NCBI GenBank assembly: GCA_009869945.1
Contig: WIXG01000335.1
Location: forward strand, 21,656-85,655
From: Mesaphorura yosii
Lineage: Eukaryota; Arthropoda; Collembola; Poduromorpha; Tullbergiidae
Length of the DNA stretch: 64,000 nucleotides
Direction: 5' to 3'
Shown: positions 46,505 to 58,221 of the stretch, one piece after another
How the letters are laid out: every line of letters starts with the position of its first letter
Numbering within the stretch: position 1 is the first letter of the stretch
The notes under the pieces: model-generated
Told to the model about the DNA's origin: nothing
Database searches by the model: none
Seen by the model: the letters and a program-made list of their open reading frames with translations, nothing else
Position numbers and translations under genes: made by a program

Positions 46505-47551
46505 ATGAGTTTCTTATTGTAAGTCCAGTGCTGGGATTTCCCAGTTAAGGTCATTTCTAAATCCCTTTTGTTTTGTTTTGCAGTGGGAACCGATCCAATA
46601 AAACTTTCAAGCCCAAGAAGCATATTCCAGAAGGCACCCATCAATATGATTTAATGAAACATGCAGCTGCTACGCTAGGCTCCGGAAATCTACGACTTGC
46701 CGTGATGCTACCGGAAGGAGAAGATCTAAACGAATGGGTCGCTGTCAATAGTAAGCCCGAAATGGAATAAATAATATGACTTTATGCGAAAATAGCAGCT
46801 AGAAAAAAAAAACCATGTTTGATTACCGTTTCTAGCTGTGGACTTCTTCAATCAAATTAACATGCTGTATGGAACAATCACGGAATTCTGCACTGAGGAT
46901 TCGTGCCCAGTTATGGCAGGTAAGTTTTGAAGTAAAACGGTAGAGTAAGAGAAAGGTTTGTAAGTAGGCGTTAATTCCAACTGCTTTCCTGACTTCCGTC
47001 TTCGTAGCTGGTCCAAAATATGAATACCATTGGGCTGATGGACATAAACACAAGGTACGCGTTATTAGAAAACAATGTAATTCTTAAAGTTATTGATTGT
47101 GTGTCTGCAGAAACCAATTAAGTGCTCTGCGCCGAAGTACATTGACTATCTCATGACATGGGTCCAGGACCAGCTTGATGACGAAGCCTTGTTTCCGTCC
47201 AAAATCGGTATGCATTGCATTAGTCCAAGGCGTCTTCGTGTTTATAGAAGATTTAATTTAATCTGATTTCTAGGAGTACCTTTTCCGAAGAATTTCTCAA
47301 ACATAGCCAAAACCATCTTGAAACGCCTCTTTCGCGTATACGCCCACATTTACCATCAGCACTTTGCCGAAGTGGTTCAACTCGGAGAAGAAGCGCATCT
47401 CAACACATCCTTCAAGCATTTCATCTTTTTCGTCCAAGAATTTTGCTTGATCGAGAGAAAGGAGTTGGCTCCTTTGCAAGAACTTATTGAGAAACTAACT
47501 AATAACGGCAATAACATGAACAGTAACAAAGATTCATCACTCCAGCGTTGA
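46505..47551 (+). CDS. MOB1: MOB kinase activator 1
   Basis: Six exons (46505-46518, 46584-46750, 46836-46919, 47008-47054, 47111-47207, 47274-47551) close to 228 residues; human MOB1A is 216. The first exon is just 14 bases (MSFL plus two bases). The protein follows MOB1 almost residue by residue: [102 protein letters not shown]. The zinc ligands (two Cys in the CTEDSC region and two His in HIYHQH) are kept. MOB1 binds and activates LATS/NDR kinases in Hippo signalling and mitotic exit. An Asn/Ser-rich tail of about 12 residues extends beyond the usual end. Confidence 0.97.
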
Positions 47552-48172
47552 TAGCGACAAACTACAAAATGCAAGTTACCTTACGTATTTACTGCTTTTC
47601 AATGTGCTGATTGCTCCCGCTTACAGACGACGACTGCAGTAAACTTATTACATGACAAATCCAATTGGGTTGAATTTGGGTAATTTTTTAATGATTGAAT
47701 CTGATTTACGTACGAAATTAAGTAAAGTGAGAGAAAGAGCAAGAACGACTAATATCTTGCACTACATTCAATGTGCCTTACTTAATGACTGACTTGTGTA
47801 GAATTAGTTAAAAGCCCGTGGCAGTCTGATGTGATGACGTTTCAATGTTTTAAGTTCGTAGTGAACTTTGCAGCTTTTGTCTTAAACTTAAATCGTAAAC
47901 GTACGTAATTTATTTTAAACTTCAACTTCATTACATTGTACAAACAATCTTTATTTTAGATAAGAACTCGGCAATTATGATTTAGCGATACGATACGACA
48001 CTTACGACTTACGACAAAACTGTTGATACAGTCGAACAAAGCAATAAAAGTTCTAATGTAACTTGGATTCTGAATCTTTCGGATGGAATTTTATATAAAC
48101 GTGTCTACAAGTTGGATAACTATGCTCCTATCTTTATTTCACAAACAATGGGCTCTCAAGTCAGAAACTGAA
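47552..48172. other. Tail-to-tail intergenic region
   Basis: About 0.62 kb between the ends of MOB1 and RBM22; 3' UTRs are expected here, nothing else is seen. Confidence 0.5.
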
Positions 48173-49851
48173 TTAATCAGCAGAGGGTTCGGGCGGCGGT
48201 GCAGACGATCTGGAAGTCGACGGCTGCGGCGAGTCTGCCTCAACGCCTCCGATTCCTCCTGCTCCCATGCGCGTCGGATCTTGAGATGGGTAATAGAAAG
48301 ACAACGGCCTCTCGATCCCTGGAACGCGAGGCTCTTCCGAATCCGCCGAGGTCGATGGTCTCGGCTTTCCACTGAACGAGCTGGAAGAGCCGTACCCAGG
48401 AAGTGGAGGTGGAGGCATGAAAAACGGCAAGGGTGGAGCCAAACTCGTTGATGCAGTAGGCAAATTGAAGTAATTCGCTCCAGACGGAGGCGGTGGAAGG
48501 GCTCCTGGAAGGCCTGGAACCGGTGGCAGAGCCATGCCTGACTCCTACGCAATAAAAAAATATTAGTCTTCAATTCCACCGTGTATGGAACAGTTTTCAA
48601 GACAATTGCGAGTTCACTTACCCCTCCGGCCACTTGCTTTGCTTGTGATTTTCCCCATCTCACAGTCAATCGTCGTCCCAGAAGTATGAGTTTGTTGAAA
48701 CTCTTCTCAGCAGCAACTTCCGCAGCTGATCTGGTTGTGTACTGAACGAAAGCACATTGCTGCTTGGCCACGACCGTAATGTTCCTTATTTCGCCGTACT
48801 GATAGAAGTGATCGCGAAGATCCTGCTCTGTTACGAATTCGCCCAAATTTCCGACGTACAGCGTTGTAATGCTTTTGTCTTCTGGTGCAGACAGGACTGG
48901 CATGGCCGTAGCTCGCCGCAAAAGTTTGTCCGCAACAGGATCGTTTGTTCCGTAGTATCTGTCTCGAATATTCTGATCAGACAATGGATCATCTGGATCC
49001 GTTGGCTTCTCATGGCGGTACGGACACTCCTCTCCACGCTTACATTCGCCCTTCACCCAGAATGAACAAATATGCGGGCGATTTCTTTTGTAATACGGCG
49101 CTGTACGAGCCAATTTCTGCAGAAGATCGGATGGGGCTTGGGCCTTCCCAACTTCTCCGATGGGTTCTGCTCCAGACGTGTTTGCCATCTAAAATTAATG
49201 CACGCAATTGATATAGGTTTTGGGTTTGAGTACTGCGGAATTGCAGTTGGATTACGCGTTCTTACTTGTTGCTCCAGATTTTGCACGTAATATTCTTTAT
49301 TCACTTCATTTCTCGGTAAGTTGTCCTTAACTTTCAATGCGGAGTCTCGAACTTGGATGGGTAACCCATACTCTAAGTCCAGAAGACATGTCTGACAAAC
49401 GTTTTTAAGCTTTGCACATGTCTGGCACACTTCTGTCTTCTTAAAACGCATTCGTGCTCCAGGACACCACCGAAACACTGTGAATGGACGCATGCAGACC
49501 TTGCACTCGGATCCAAACTTTTCTTTTGTCTACAATCGAAAGAGCATAGTTTAGAAAACTAGAAGTAATGCTTTAGGCGTCACAGACGTCGGGGCTTGAG
49601 TTACTTACCATTCTAACATAAGGATTATCTCCTAAGCACGTCTCACACAGTACTGGGAAATCCTGTGAATGTATTCAAATAACTTTATTATCTCGACAAT
49701 GACGCATTTAATCTTAAACGATACCTTGGTGGGTCGCTCTGCCTCCTTGGGCCTACATCTTATATGTTAAAATTAATGTTAGAAATAATTAACTTACGGA
49801 ATCTTCCCAGTTTTGTCGATTGTAAGTGTTGGTGGTCTTGGACATCGCCAT
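48173..49851 (-). CDS. RBM22: Pre-mRNA splicing factor RBM22
   Basis: Five exons (49798-49851, 49609-49662, 49266-49529, 48622-49188, 48173-48544) close to 436 residues; human RBM22 is 420. The N-terminal Cys-rich zinc domain reads [63 protein letters not shown] finger follows ([20 protein letters not shown]), then an RRM (about 225-300, [40 protein letters not shown]). The C-terminus is Pro-rich ([17 protein letters not shown]) and ends in a Ser-rich stretch. The protein sits near the catalytic RNA core of the spliceosome (NTC-related, yeast Ecm2/Cwc2 functions) and contacts U6 snRNA. All introns are phase 0. Confidence 0.97.
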
Positions 49852-50350
49852 CTTGAATGAATGTATATGGTCTACAAGAATTTATCACAACAGAATAAAT
49901 TAGCTGTGAATTTACAACTAATAATATTTTAATTGATTGACGCACTTTCAAGTTTCTTGAATCTGCGAAATAAAAGGTCGTTTGATGAATTCAAAGCAAG
50001 CGCAATTATTACATTGTACAAGAAGGAGCAGTCGCGGTTTCATGCGTTATGAGACCACGCGTTCTTTTGCGTTTGGGCTTGTTTCTTACACTTGATACGT
50101 CGTTCGTTGTAATAGTCATATTATTAACTAGCTTATTCGGCACGCCGCAAGCAGCCTGCATTTAACTTCACTGGCAATTAACAAGACCAACACAGTAAAA
50201 CTTGAACTTAAAATTTTCTTTAAAAAATACACTCCTTGATCTACTATTCCTAGAGGCAGGGAGGCATGTACGGCGCACAGCAGTATCTTTTATGTTGCCT
50301 ATTGAACAACAAGGGCCACCAGCCATTAACATTGCATTTTCTCCTGAAGC
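49852..50350. other. Intergenic, nothing recognised
   Basis: About 0.5 kb holding the RBM22 promoter; it ends at a telomere-like repeat. Confidence 0.45.
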
Positions 50351-50367
50351 CCTAACCTAACCTAACC
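50351..50367. repeat. Interstitial telomere-like repeat (CCTAA)3CC
   Basis: Three full copies of CCTAA plus CC, which is TTAGG on the other strand, the usual arthropod telomere unit. It sits 33 bases upstream of a truncated protease gene. Confidence 0.6.
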
Positions 50368-50399
50368 GTCTCAAACGACGTCGTGCCAGTTTCTTCCTT

Positions 50400-50762
50400 A
50401 TGGGAAACACACAGGAACGAAATCTTTCGAGTGGAACTATTTCTAATTGGGAACTAACACGTTGTAATGTGAGGGAAGTGACGCTGCCGGTGGTCTCAGT
50501 TCGAGAATGTTTCAAAATACTTGACATTTTCCCGTCTTCTCAAATCTTTGCTGTACACACCACTGAAGTGAGCGCGCGTAGCGGTGATTCTGGATCAGAG
50601 CTCCTGTTCCAAGAGGAGGGTGCACGGAGGTTGTATTTCCTCGCCGGGATCGTCAGCCATGGTCAGGCGCTGGATGATCCTTATTGTGATTACAATCGAT
50701 ACCCCATTTTCAGTCGAGTGGGCGAGTTTAAGGAGTGGATCGAAGAAATTGTGTTTGAGTGA
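50400..50762 (+). pseudogene. C-terminal remnant of a trypsin-like (S1) serine protease
   Basis: A 120-codon frame from ATG 50400 matches only the second half of an S1 protease. It has a (G)NTQERNLSSGTISNWE-like strand, EVTLPVVSVREC, the active-site serine region ARSGDSGSELLF, YFLAGIVSHGQALDDPYCD and YPIFSRVGEFKEWIEEIV. The halves carrying catalytic His and Asp are absent upstream. The Cys normally placed before GDSG is missing, and GDSGGP has become GDSGSE. It cannot be an active protease by itself. AATAAA follows at 50766, so it may still be transcribed. It is most likely a 5'-truncated copy; an upstream exon beyond what I can see is the alternative. Confidence 0.6.
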
Positions 50763-50765
50763 ATG

Positions 50766-50771
50766 AATAAA
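50766..50771 (+). terminator. Poly(A) signal after the protease remnant
   Basis: AATAAA four bases after the stop. Confidence 0.45.
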
Positions 50772-52263
50772 CTTAATTTCACATTTCAGTTATGAGCAAC
50801 GTTGCGCATATGAAGCCATTTCGTAATGTAATCATTTGTAGTGCAGTCGAACGGCAGTGCAATGAAACACAAATCGTGTTCGTGCACGCCATGTTTTGCA
50901 TTTCTAAAAGACAGACGGTCCTTTTTCTTTCCAGGCTTAGCCTCAATTGGTTATCTAAAAGACGATAGTGACACCGCTGTTATAAGAAGAGCGGGATTAA
51001 CTGTGTTGATTCGATTTACAATACTAATAACAATAATGTTCACGCTGCAAATGGGATTAATGTAATTTGTCATTTATTCAACAAAAAGTAATAATGTAAT
51101 TCAGCGATTAACGAAATAATAATGATCCGTTAGAATTAATAAATAGAACTACGAATAGTGATAAATTATCTATCAACTTTCTCACGAGACCTCCTAGGTC
51201 TAGGCCCACGTCCGCGCCATTGTTAATACTCTATTCGCTCAATTCTTTTCTGAATCTTTTACACTGGAAATTCATATCAATGTTTTCAATTCAATGCACG
51301 AAAGGAAATATTAACTATTCAAGTGACTTAGATTAACTAAACACTAAAGTAGTCAAAGTAAAACAACAATATTGTCATTGTCGTTAAACATTACACTAAC
51401 AAAAACGATCACAACTGATCAGCGAATGAACTGCTGAATAAATTGTCAAATCAGTAAACACACGAGTCATTCACACATTGACGAATTAGGACAGAGACTT
51501 CGTAATCATCTAAATTTGACCCTAATGGCCGCTGGCATCAATCAACGCAACGACTTCAACCGCTTGCTCATTCGCACAAAAATTACGTTTGATTTTGATA
51601 CGATTAGTATTGGAATTGTACAATGCTGCTGCTTAGATTCTTAACTCCTGAAGAAAACTGTGTCTTGAAATGTGACGCAGTCACGTCTGTGTATGTTTAT
51701 GCCTTATCTTAGGAATTTAGGATTTCGTCATCTTCATCATCAAGTAAGAAGATCGACCCTTTTTTGCTCTCTGAATATGCTACGTAATTTTAGTCCTGGT
51801 TATATCTGTAACGGATTCACTTGTATGTTAATAAAATTGGGAAAAACTTATTCCTTGAATTTTTATGTAGCATTACATTTTAGCTACGAATTTGCGACGA
51901 ACAAAAAGATCAAAATTGAGGACAGGACAGATTTACAACAAACGTACCCATATTTTGCTGCATATTAAGGAGGAAATGAATTATTGCTAAGCGAGAGGTG
52001 TTGCATTGGATGCAGGATGCAGGAGACGTGTCAGAAACAAGGTTCGTTGTCTATCAGGCTAATTACAGCTCTTATAGCAATTGAAAACTTACTCGTCCAT
52101 ATCTAGCACCGTGAACATATTAGCACTTATGTGCCGCTAACTTTAACGATAGAAGATAACAATAAAGAAGTTTTAGAATACCGTCATTCTAATTTTAGCC
52201 GTTTTAGCGGAGAAAGTTGTGACAAATAATGAAAGAATAACAAGTGCAGGAATATCAATTAAA
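50772..52263. other. AT-rich intergenic region
   Basis: About 1.5 kb with small frames (50841-51065, 51672-51968) that lack domains. The part next to 52263 should be the alpha-SNAP 3' UTR. Confidence 0.45.
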
Positions 52264-53506
52264 TTAACACAGTTCATCAGCGTTCAAGTTCCTCTTGATT
52301 CGTAGGAGTAGCGTTGTGTACCACTGATCGAGGCGACTAATAGAATCGTATTCCTTAACAGCTTCGGTGAACGCGTCCGCGTCTTCAGCCTCGACATGTT
52401 CCACCAATGTCTGAAATAATTAATACCAGTGATATTGACTCGTGGTTTTGAAACCTTGAACAAAACCCTGAACCCTGACTCACCTTGACCAGTTTATACT
52501 CTCTGGAATCCTGGAATGCTGGGTACATCTCGGCGTAGCGTTCTAGCGCTTGCTGTGCGTTAAGAACATCCACACAAAGGTGGCAGATGCCAGCTCGAAA
52601 GAAGTGCTCCTTCGCACCGTACTTCAGTAAGCTGTTCTCGATGGATGATGCCGCGACCTAATCAAAAATTAAGTGTTTTGAACGCCTTCGGTAGCTAGGT
52701 TGAGATACTTTATAATTCTGAAAACTCGAAGGTTGAAGGGTTTCACCTCTTCGTAAACTTTGATAGCCTTCACGTAGTCTTCCATTTGGGCTGCATGCTG
52801 CGCGACCTTAAGCAGACATTTATTCCCAGCTGCGTTTGACTCTTCACCCTTGTAATAATCAGCAGCTTGTTCATAGTGGACGACGGCCCTCTCCAGGTCG
52901 CCTTCGGCTTCCAATATCTCAGCGATCGTCTGGTGATGTTTTGCTGCGATGCTAAATCGACCAATTTCCAAGTACTGTTCAATTGCTCGCTCCATGCATG
53001 ACACAGCCTCTGCAATAATCACAACCAAGCTCAACATTTTGACAAGTGTTACATAACATTAAACCAAGACGAACCTTTTGCATCTGTCTTTTTGTAACAA
53101 GTTGCAGCATCCACGAAATTCGATGCGGCATCGTGACGACCTCCTGCCCTCAAGTGTAGTTCTCCAGCTTTAACAAATGCTTCTCCAGCATTTCCCCATT
53201 TTCTATTCATTTTGAAGACATTAGCTGCTCGCTGATATAGTTCGATCGCTTCATCAGCTTTACTTCCTCCCCCACTACAGTTAATACAAATAAAAATGAT
53301 ACATAAATGTCAATGTCCGTTGTTTGTTTAGTCAAAATATGGCGTGGCATAACATCAGCCCAGACTAACTACGTAAAATCACCCTTTTGCGTCGTGACAG
53401 AATATCTAAAGGTCTCTTACCCGAAGATGCCTCCAAGAAATCCCTTTGAGTTTAGTTTTTTCTCGGCTTCAGCCATCAACTCCATTGCTTTCTTTTCGTC
53501 ACCCAT
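52264..53506 (-). CDS. NAPA: Alpha-SNAP (NSF attachment protein)
   Basis: Five exons (53421-53506, 53075-53274, 52747-53009, 52484-52657, 52264-52410) close to 289 residues; human alpha-SNAP is 295. The protein is an array of TPR-like helix pairs: [13 protein letters not shown] and [10 protein letters not shown] at the start, [80 protein letters not shown], and the C-terminal [20 protein letters not shown] that stimulates NSF. Alpha-SNAP links NSF to SNARE complexes so that they can be taken apart after membrane fusion. Length and the SRLDQW end favour alpha/beta- over gamma-SNAP. Confidence 0.97.
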
Positions 53507-53812
53507 TTTAATTGTTGATGGATGTCACTTCTACGATTTTACCACTTGTCTAGTTAAGTGAGTAGGATTTGGCCTAACTTCAAATTGGCTGGCTGACTTG
53601 GCTCTTGGCTGGGGATGGGTAATCAACTAACCACTAATTAATTTTTGATAGTAGAGTCGTGTTGACTGTCGACTCAAATCGTGACAACATAAAATATTGA
53701 AATATTGATGTGCTGTGTGTGTTTCGATGAGGATGACACTACGTTGTATTTAAATTCGCTCTTTACGTAATTACACTACGTGCCCGACAACGCAGCATGA
53801 ATCACATGTACA
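53507..53812. other. Short divergent promoter region
   Basis: About 0.3 kb upstream of alpha-SNAP on one side and a possible secreted ORF on the other; nothing else seen. Confidence 0.4.
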
Positions 53813-54322
53813 ATGTACCCAATTCGTTTCCTATTCCTTCTTTTATGCTGTGCAATAAATTTTCACGATGCGGAGCCCACAGGCAAAGGCAGAAGCTGGA
53901 GTTGGAACTGGAATGGGTGGGTTTCAGCGTTTAGCGTTTCAGGAACTTCTCTCGCGCACAGCAGCAGCAGCGAAATTCAAGGTGAATTTGCGAATTCAAT
54001 TCAGCAAGCTTTGTACTACGGCTACGTGCAGATACTGCGAACTCTGTATCCGCTGCTACTGTGGAAAGTCGAACCCACTTTCTCATCTAACATGTTTGCG
54101 AAACTCGGTTTTCCCTTTTTACTGCTGAACGGCAGAACCACGTTGATTTTGCGAAAAAGAAATCGATTAGAACGATGCGATGCGTTGGGACTCGCGAGTC
54201 GTGACCTTAGCACAGAAACGGAGAAAATTTGCACTGGATTAGACGGCTGCCCTGCAAAGATGCTCGGAAAACAATGCGTTACTACGAGACAAGAAACATG
54301 GATTGTACACTTGACAGAGTGA
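53813..54322 (+). CDS. Possible secreted protein, unrecognised
   Basis: A 169-codon frame from ATG 53813 begins with a good signal peptide (MYPIRFLFLLLCCAINFHDA). The rest is Ser/Trp-rich, then has a hydrophobic part, and ends with several Cys (TEKICTGLDGCPAKMLGKQC). An AATAAA follows at 54363. No family is recognised. An internal GT...AG at about 53916 could be an intron, so the model is provisional. Confidence 0.4.
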   Translation: MYPIRFLFLLLCCAINFHDAEPTGKGRSWSWNWNGWVSAFSVSGTSLAHSSSSEIQGEFANSIQQALYYGYVQILRTLYPLLLWKVEPTFSSNMFAKLGFPFLLLNGRTTLILRKRNRLERCDALGLASRDLSTETEKICTGLDGCPAKMLGKQCVTTRQETWIVHLTE

Positions 54323-54362
54323 CACGACACGACGAACTGAAGCATTAGCCTTTCAGCATGTT

Positions 54363-54368
54363 AATAAA
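54363..54368 (+). terminator. Poly(A) signal after the possible secreted ORF
   Basis: AATAAA about 40 bases after the stop at 54322. Confidence 0.4.
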
Positions 54369-54771
54369 CAGCGCAATTCCAGAACTGACTCTAAGTTTAT
54401 TCATGTAAAACCGAATTTTGTAATAAAGACAAGAGTTCGGATGACGATTGGTTACAAAATTCAGAGAATTTGAAATTTGATATCAAACTGACTTTGCTTT
54501 AGCAGTTCTCGTAACACGTATCACTGATCGGAAGCTGAAATAATTTTAAATTTTATTGGTCAATAGACATTTATTCTGAAAGCTTGAAAAGTTATGTACG
54601 TGCTCGTTACCTCTGAAGAAAGGGAGTGAGAAGGAATCATGTTTCCTATGAAAATGTAACAAATGTACGAGAACTACTTACATTTAAGTCGAATTAAATA
54701 TTAAGTTTAATTTAGTCTATTCACTTACTCAGTTTAAGGCAACCAATTGTAAGGGAGATTTCTTGAGACTA
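54369..54771. other. Intergenic, nothing recognised
   Basis: About 0.4 kb between convergent features; no frame or repeat stands out. Confidence 0.4.
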
Positions 54772-55043
54772 TTACATCATATCTGTTTCTATTTCGTCCG
54801 GCGAGTCTGGATCCGGATTATTTGGCATTGTTGTTGACAGCACTGACGAAGAAGTTGTCGGGGGTTTGGGTTTTGCAAATGGATTAGATTTTAGCATACC
54901 ACGGAATCCTCCATCTTTATCTAGCCGCGCTCTCTTGGAGTCTATACACATACATATTTAACGGAGTTACACAAAGACATGCACACAGGCAACTAAGCGT
55001 CATATAAATTACAATTAAGTAAGCTAAATAGTCCCCTCGACAT
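54772..55043 (-). CDS. Possible two-exon small protein or terminal exon
   Basis: Exon 54772-54941 has a good acceptor (GTATAG) and an open frame ending in a stop: SKRARLDKDGGFRGMLKSNP, then FAKPKPPTTSSS, ending SPDEIETDMM. The protein-like, charged composition is striking for a non-annotated stretch. A short exon 55013-55043 (MSRGLFSLLN plus one base) with a GTAATT donor joins it in phase to give 66 residues. CSN6 lies just upstream on the same strand, but its exon phases do not fit this acceptor. I do not recognise the protein. Confidence 0.4.
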
Positions 55044-55399
55044 GAAATTGCGATGAATAAGTCTTAGGAAGCGGAAGGTTGAGGTCAGAGTGAATCAAAT
55101 AGACTCTTAATCCTGAGTCTCTACTTTATACGAATGAATCTATCTAAACGAGCTTGCTGAATTCAGTAGGGAATTATCTCAGACAGGAATTGGACGAAAC
55201 GCAAAGGAAACCGAAAAGCAAGGAACTAAAATCAAGTTTATCGTTTGTGTTCATTTGTCTGAGGTCCTGGGATGCCTAGGAACTCTGCAGTCTTCTGTTA
55301 AGAAATCTAAGGACGATTGCAACGAAAGTTATGTTGAGCGTAAATAATGTCCTGATTGCTCACAATTATGCTTAAAATTTTGAACTAAAAAGAAAATAA

Positions 55400-56751
55400 T
55401 TAATAAAAGAGACCCCGAATTCTGCGCATCCCCTGCTTCTCGTGAAGGAGGTTAAAACGTTGAATAAACTGGTGAGCCTCTTCGCAGCCTTTTGTGATCA
55501 TTCCCAAGTAGGTAATCAGGTTGACATCATTGCATTGCTGTAAGGTGCAAAGAGGAATTTAATTTTAGGATTTGTGAAGTTGTGCTCGCTTGCAACTGAA
55601 AAGACACAGAAGAATTGTCACCTCGTAAAAGTCTGGTTTAAATCGGTTGGGTTGCATTATCGGTAATCGATGACAAAGAGAGTACGCCATTCGGAGAGTC
55701 TCATGACAAATTGGAACTTCGCCTCTTTCCACGGCTTTAATATAATCCAGGATCAGTTTAACGCGGCTATGCAACATCTTAATGGCAGAATGTTGAGCTT
55801 GAAGATGTTCCGCAACTGCAAAAATTCACAGCATTAAACAAAAGTACAACAAACGGCTAAGTAATCAAACGCACCAAACGAGTTCTCGGCCGAATCCGTG
55901 GCAGAAACGCGTGCGACATGATCTACGCCAATTCTCTCCGCTTCTTCTGTAGCCAATACATATGAAAGCTGGACAAAGAGCATTGTAGTCTGGCCATTGA
56001 CAATGTCAATTACAGATTCATATACTGATACTGGAAGCTGTGAACGTATTTCATATTAGCCTTAAAACCACACATTTTGTTTAAAATGTTATCTTGTTCT
56101 TACATCTGTATTCTTGATAATTGGATTCAGTTTAAGAAAGATGGGGCTCTCGTTAATTTCACAGATTTGCTTCTGCACGTGTATGTCCATTGGATTTGGA
56201 GCATCGCCAGTGGTATACCAGCCTAAGAAGTCCATGTCTTGAAACACTTGCTTGACTACAAAAAACATGCTTAAGTTAAAAACGGAGGACTGACAGGGAT
56301 GTGTTCTTGATCTTCCTTAACTCACACTGTTCTTCTTTAGTACGATAGTAATCTCTATCGATCACAATATACCCATCAATGGTTGTAAATACCAGTTCAA
56401 ACGAGTTCATTATTTCGACATGGCGTCCTCTGTGCTGCCCAATGAGAGCTCCAATCACTAAAAATATGAAGGTAGAGATAATTACTTAACGTCATCCTCT
56501 CTTCTTTAGGTTCATCCTGATTTTCTTAGGTCGAATACCCCTCAATTGCACATACCTTGTCCGGGCTTTCCCTCTTGAGCCTTGTGTCTGGTCCAGTGTT
56601 CAGAAATGTTCATGATCACCAACGGATGCAGCGAAGTTGTGACACTACCAACTGTGGATGGAGACGCCATCACATTATAATTGCCAAGTCCATTGTTGAG
56701 GCCTACCGTCCTGTCTCCAGCAACGGTCATTTCATCTCCGTCAACCTCCAT
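55400..56751 (-). CDS. COPS6: COP9 signalosome complex subunit 6
   Basis: Six exons (56556-56751, 56326-56457, 56104-56255, 55875-56037, 55622-55815, 55400-55537) close to 324 residues; human CSN6 is 327. The MPN domain (about 30-165) shows [40 protein letters not shown] and [20 protein letters not shown]. It lacks the JAMM zinc ligands, as expected for this non-catalytic partner of CSN5. The C-terminal helices carry [34 protein letters not shown] and GLFY at the end. The complex removes NEDD8 from cullins. I place the start at ATG 56751 (MEVDGDEM), which resembles the human MEVDA start; the upstream codons are open but have no ATG. Confidence 0.97.
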
Positions 56752-57920
56752 GATGCCAATATCTCCAACTGCAACTTCCAACTATTAATTATTAATTAAC
56801 TGCTTCTGATTTGTTGGATTCACCGCTGTTGTGTGTTATTGTGTTCGAACCACTGGTCGAAGACACACCACTGAATATTACCGTTCTAATATTCACTCGC
56901 AGGTGTAATACACAATCGGCAAGTGAATTAATTACGATAAATTATGAATTTCGCTGCGACTGTAAAACTGCAATTAAAAATTGCCGACAATTCCAAAGCG
57001 CATCACTGCATCAAAAAGCCACCAGCTTTGTATTCAAAAAGGCATGTTACCACTCTATAACATCCAGTTACTTTGGGCTGTTGCAAAGGTAAACAGGAGA
57101 TGCACTTTGCTTGACGTTTGACAAGATGTGCGAAATTTCGTAAAGTTAAAAGGAGGAACCCAAAAAGAGCATTTAAATTCTATTAAATGTCAACATCGAC
57201 GTCAACACTTCTGGTTCCAATCCACGATTGAGTGATACGTATACGCTCCCGAATTCTTAGACAGTTTTCGTGCATTTGTGAATGTGATTGATTCGCAAAC
57301 TGCATTCGCACCCGTATCCATTGAAAACTGTTTGAACTCTGAAGACTGCTGATGTTTAATCGTGCAATTCTGAAATGTCAAACGTAGCCGTTGAATCTGA
57401 AATTGGATCTCGGAACTCCAATTAATTACAGTTGTCTTTCTCAGGCATTTTTAACTTTGTGTCAGGAATTCGACCTTCAGCTCGTGAACTGATCTGTGAT
57501 TTGATCTCGCAACGCTTCTAGTCACAAATTGATATTGCTGCAATGCGGGTTGAAGGTTGAACGCATTAAATAAAGAATCGCAAAAATTGAATGTGCCGTG
57601 CAGTGAATGGTGACATTGGCCAATTGTCTAGAATCTTAACCTTGGCATCACCTGCGGTTAAAGATGATGTGTTAAATGTTTTGTTAACGTCAAACTGTAA
57701 TTACACTTCGCCTCTTCTGTCAATCTTCAAAGTGGAAGTGTGACATCGAGAGTAAACCGCATTTGATATACGATCATGTCCGCATCTGAGCCTATCGGAA
57801 TATTTGAGTTTGAGTGAAAGTTCATGCGACGGGATATTAATTGGACGTGCAGTCGCGACCTATCTACACAAAACAGCGTTACATCCAAGAGCAGCTTCTC
57901 AAGGCACTAGAAACTTCATC
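56752..57920. other. Divergent promoter region between CSN6 and RUFY
   Basis: About 1.2 kb without a convincing gene. Short frames at 56811-57092 and similar positions lack support. Confidence 0.45.
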
Positions 57921-58221
57921 ATGAGTTCCACAGGCCCTTTTCCTGAGAGTGCGTTCAGTTTCGCCGGAATTCCTGGCGTCGTGCATCAGGACACGCCTGA
58001 ACCGGCGACTCCAACATCGGTCATGTCCGATTCGGACGCATCGGCTTCGGATTTTCTCAGTCCCACGAAGTTGGCCAGCTCGGGCAAAAAGTTTTGGACG
58101 GAGTCTTCCACCTGGATTGCTTCCAAGCTCCCTTATCAGAATCAACACCCGTCGGTGTCTTCCTCAGGATACTCATCAGTGGACAAGCCAAACACCGGAC
58201 CGTATTCAAACTCCCTGCAAA
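57921..58221 (+). CDS. Possible alternative first exon of the RUFY gene
   Basis: ATG at 57921 opens 100 codons plus one base up to a GTATGT donor at 58222. The phase equals that of the main first exon (58867-59068), so it can splice to 59176. The encoded part is Ser/Pro-rich (MSSTGPFPESAFSFAGIPG, FLSPTKLASSGKKFWTESST) and would replace the usual N-terminus. Codon-like composition and a strong donor support it; no transcript data. Confidence 0.55.

Noticed and set aside
48083-48451. 122-codon plus frame, Arg-rich
   Set aside because: Antisense of the last RBM22 exon; no start context or domain.
56542-56781. Start of CSN6 at the upstream end of its frame (56781)
   Set aside because: That codon is TTG; the first ATG is at 56751 and matches the family start.
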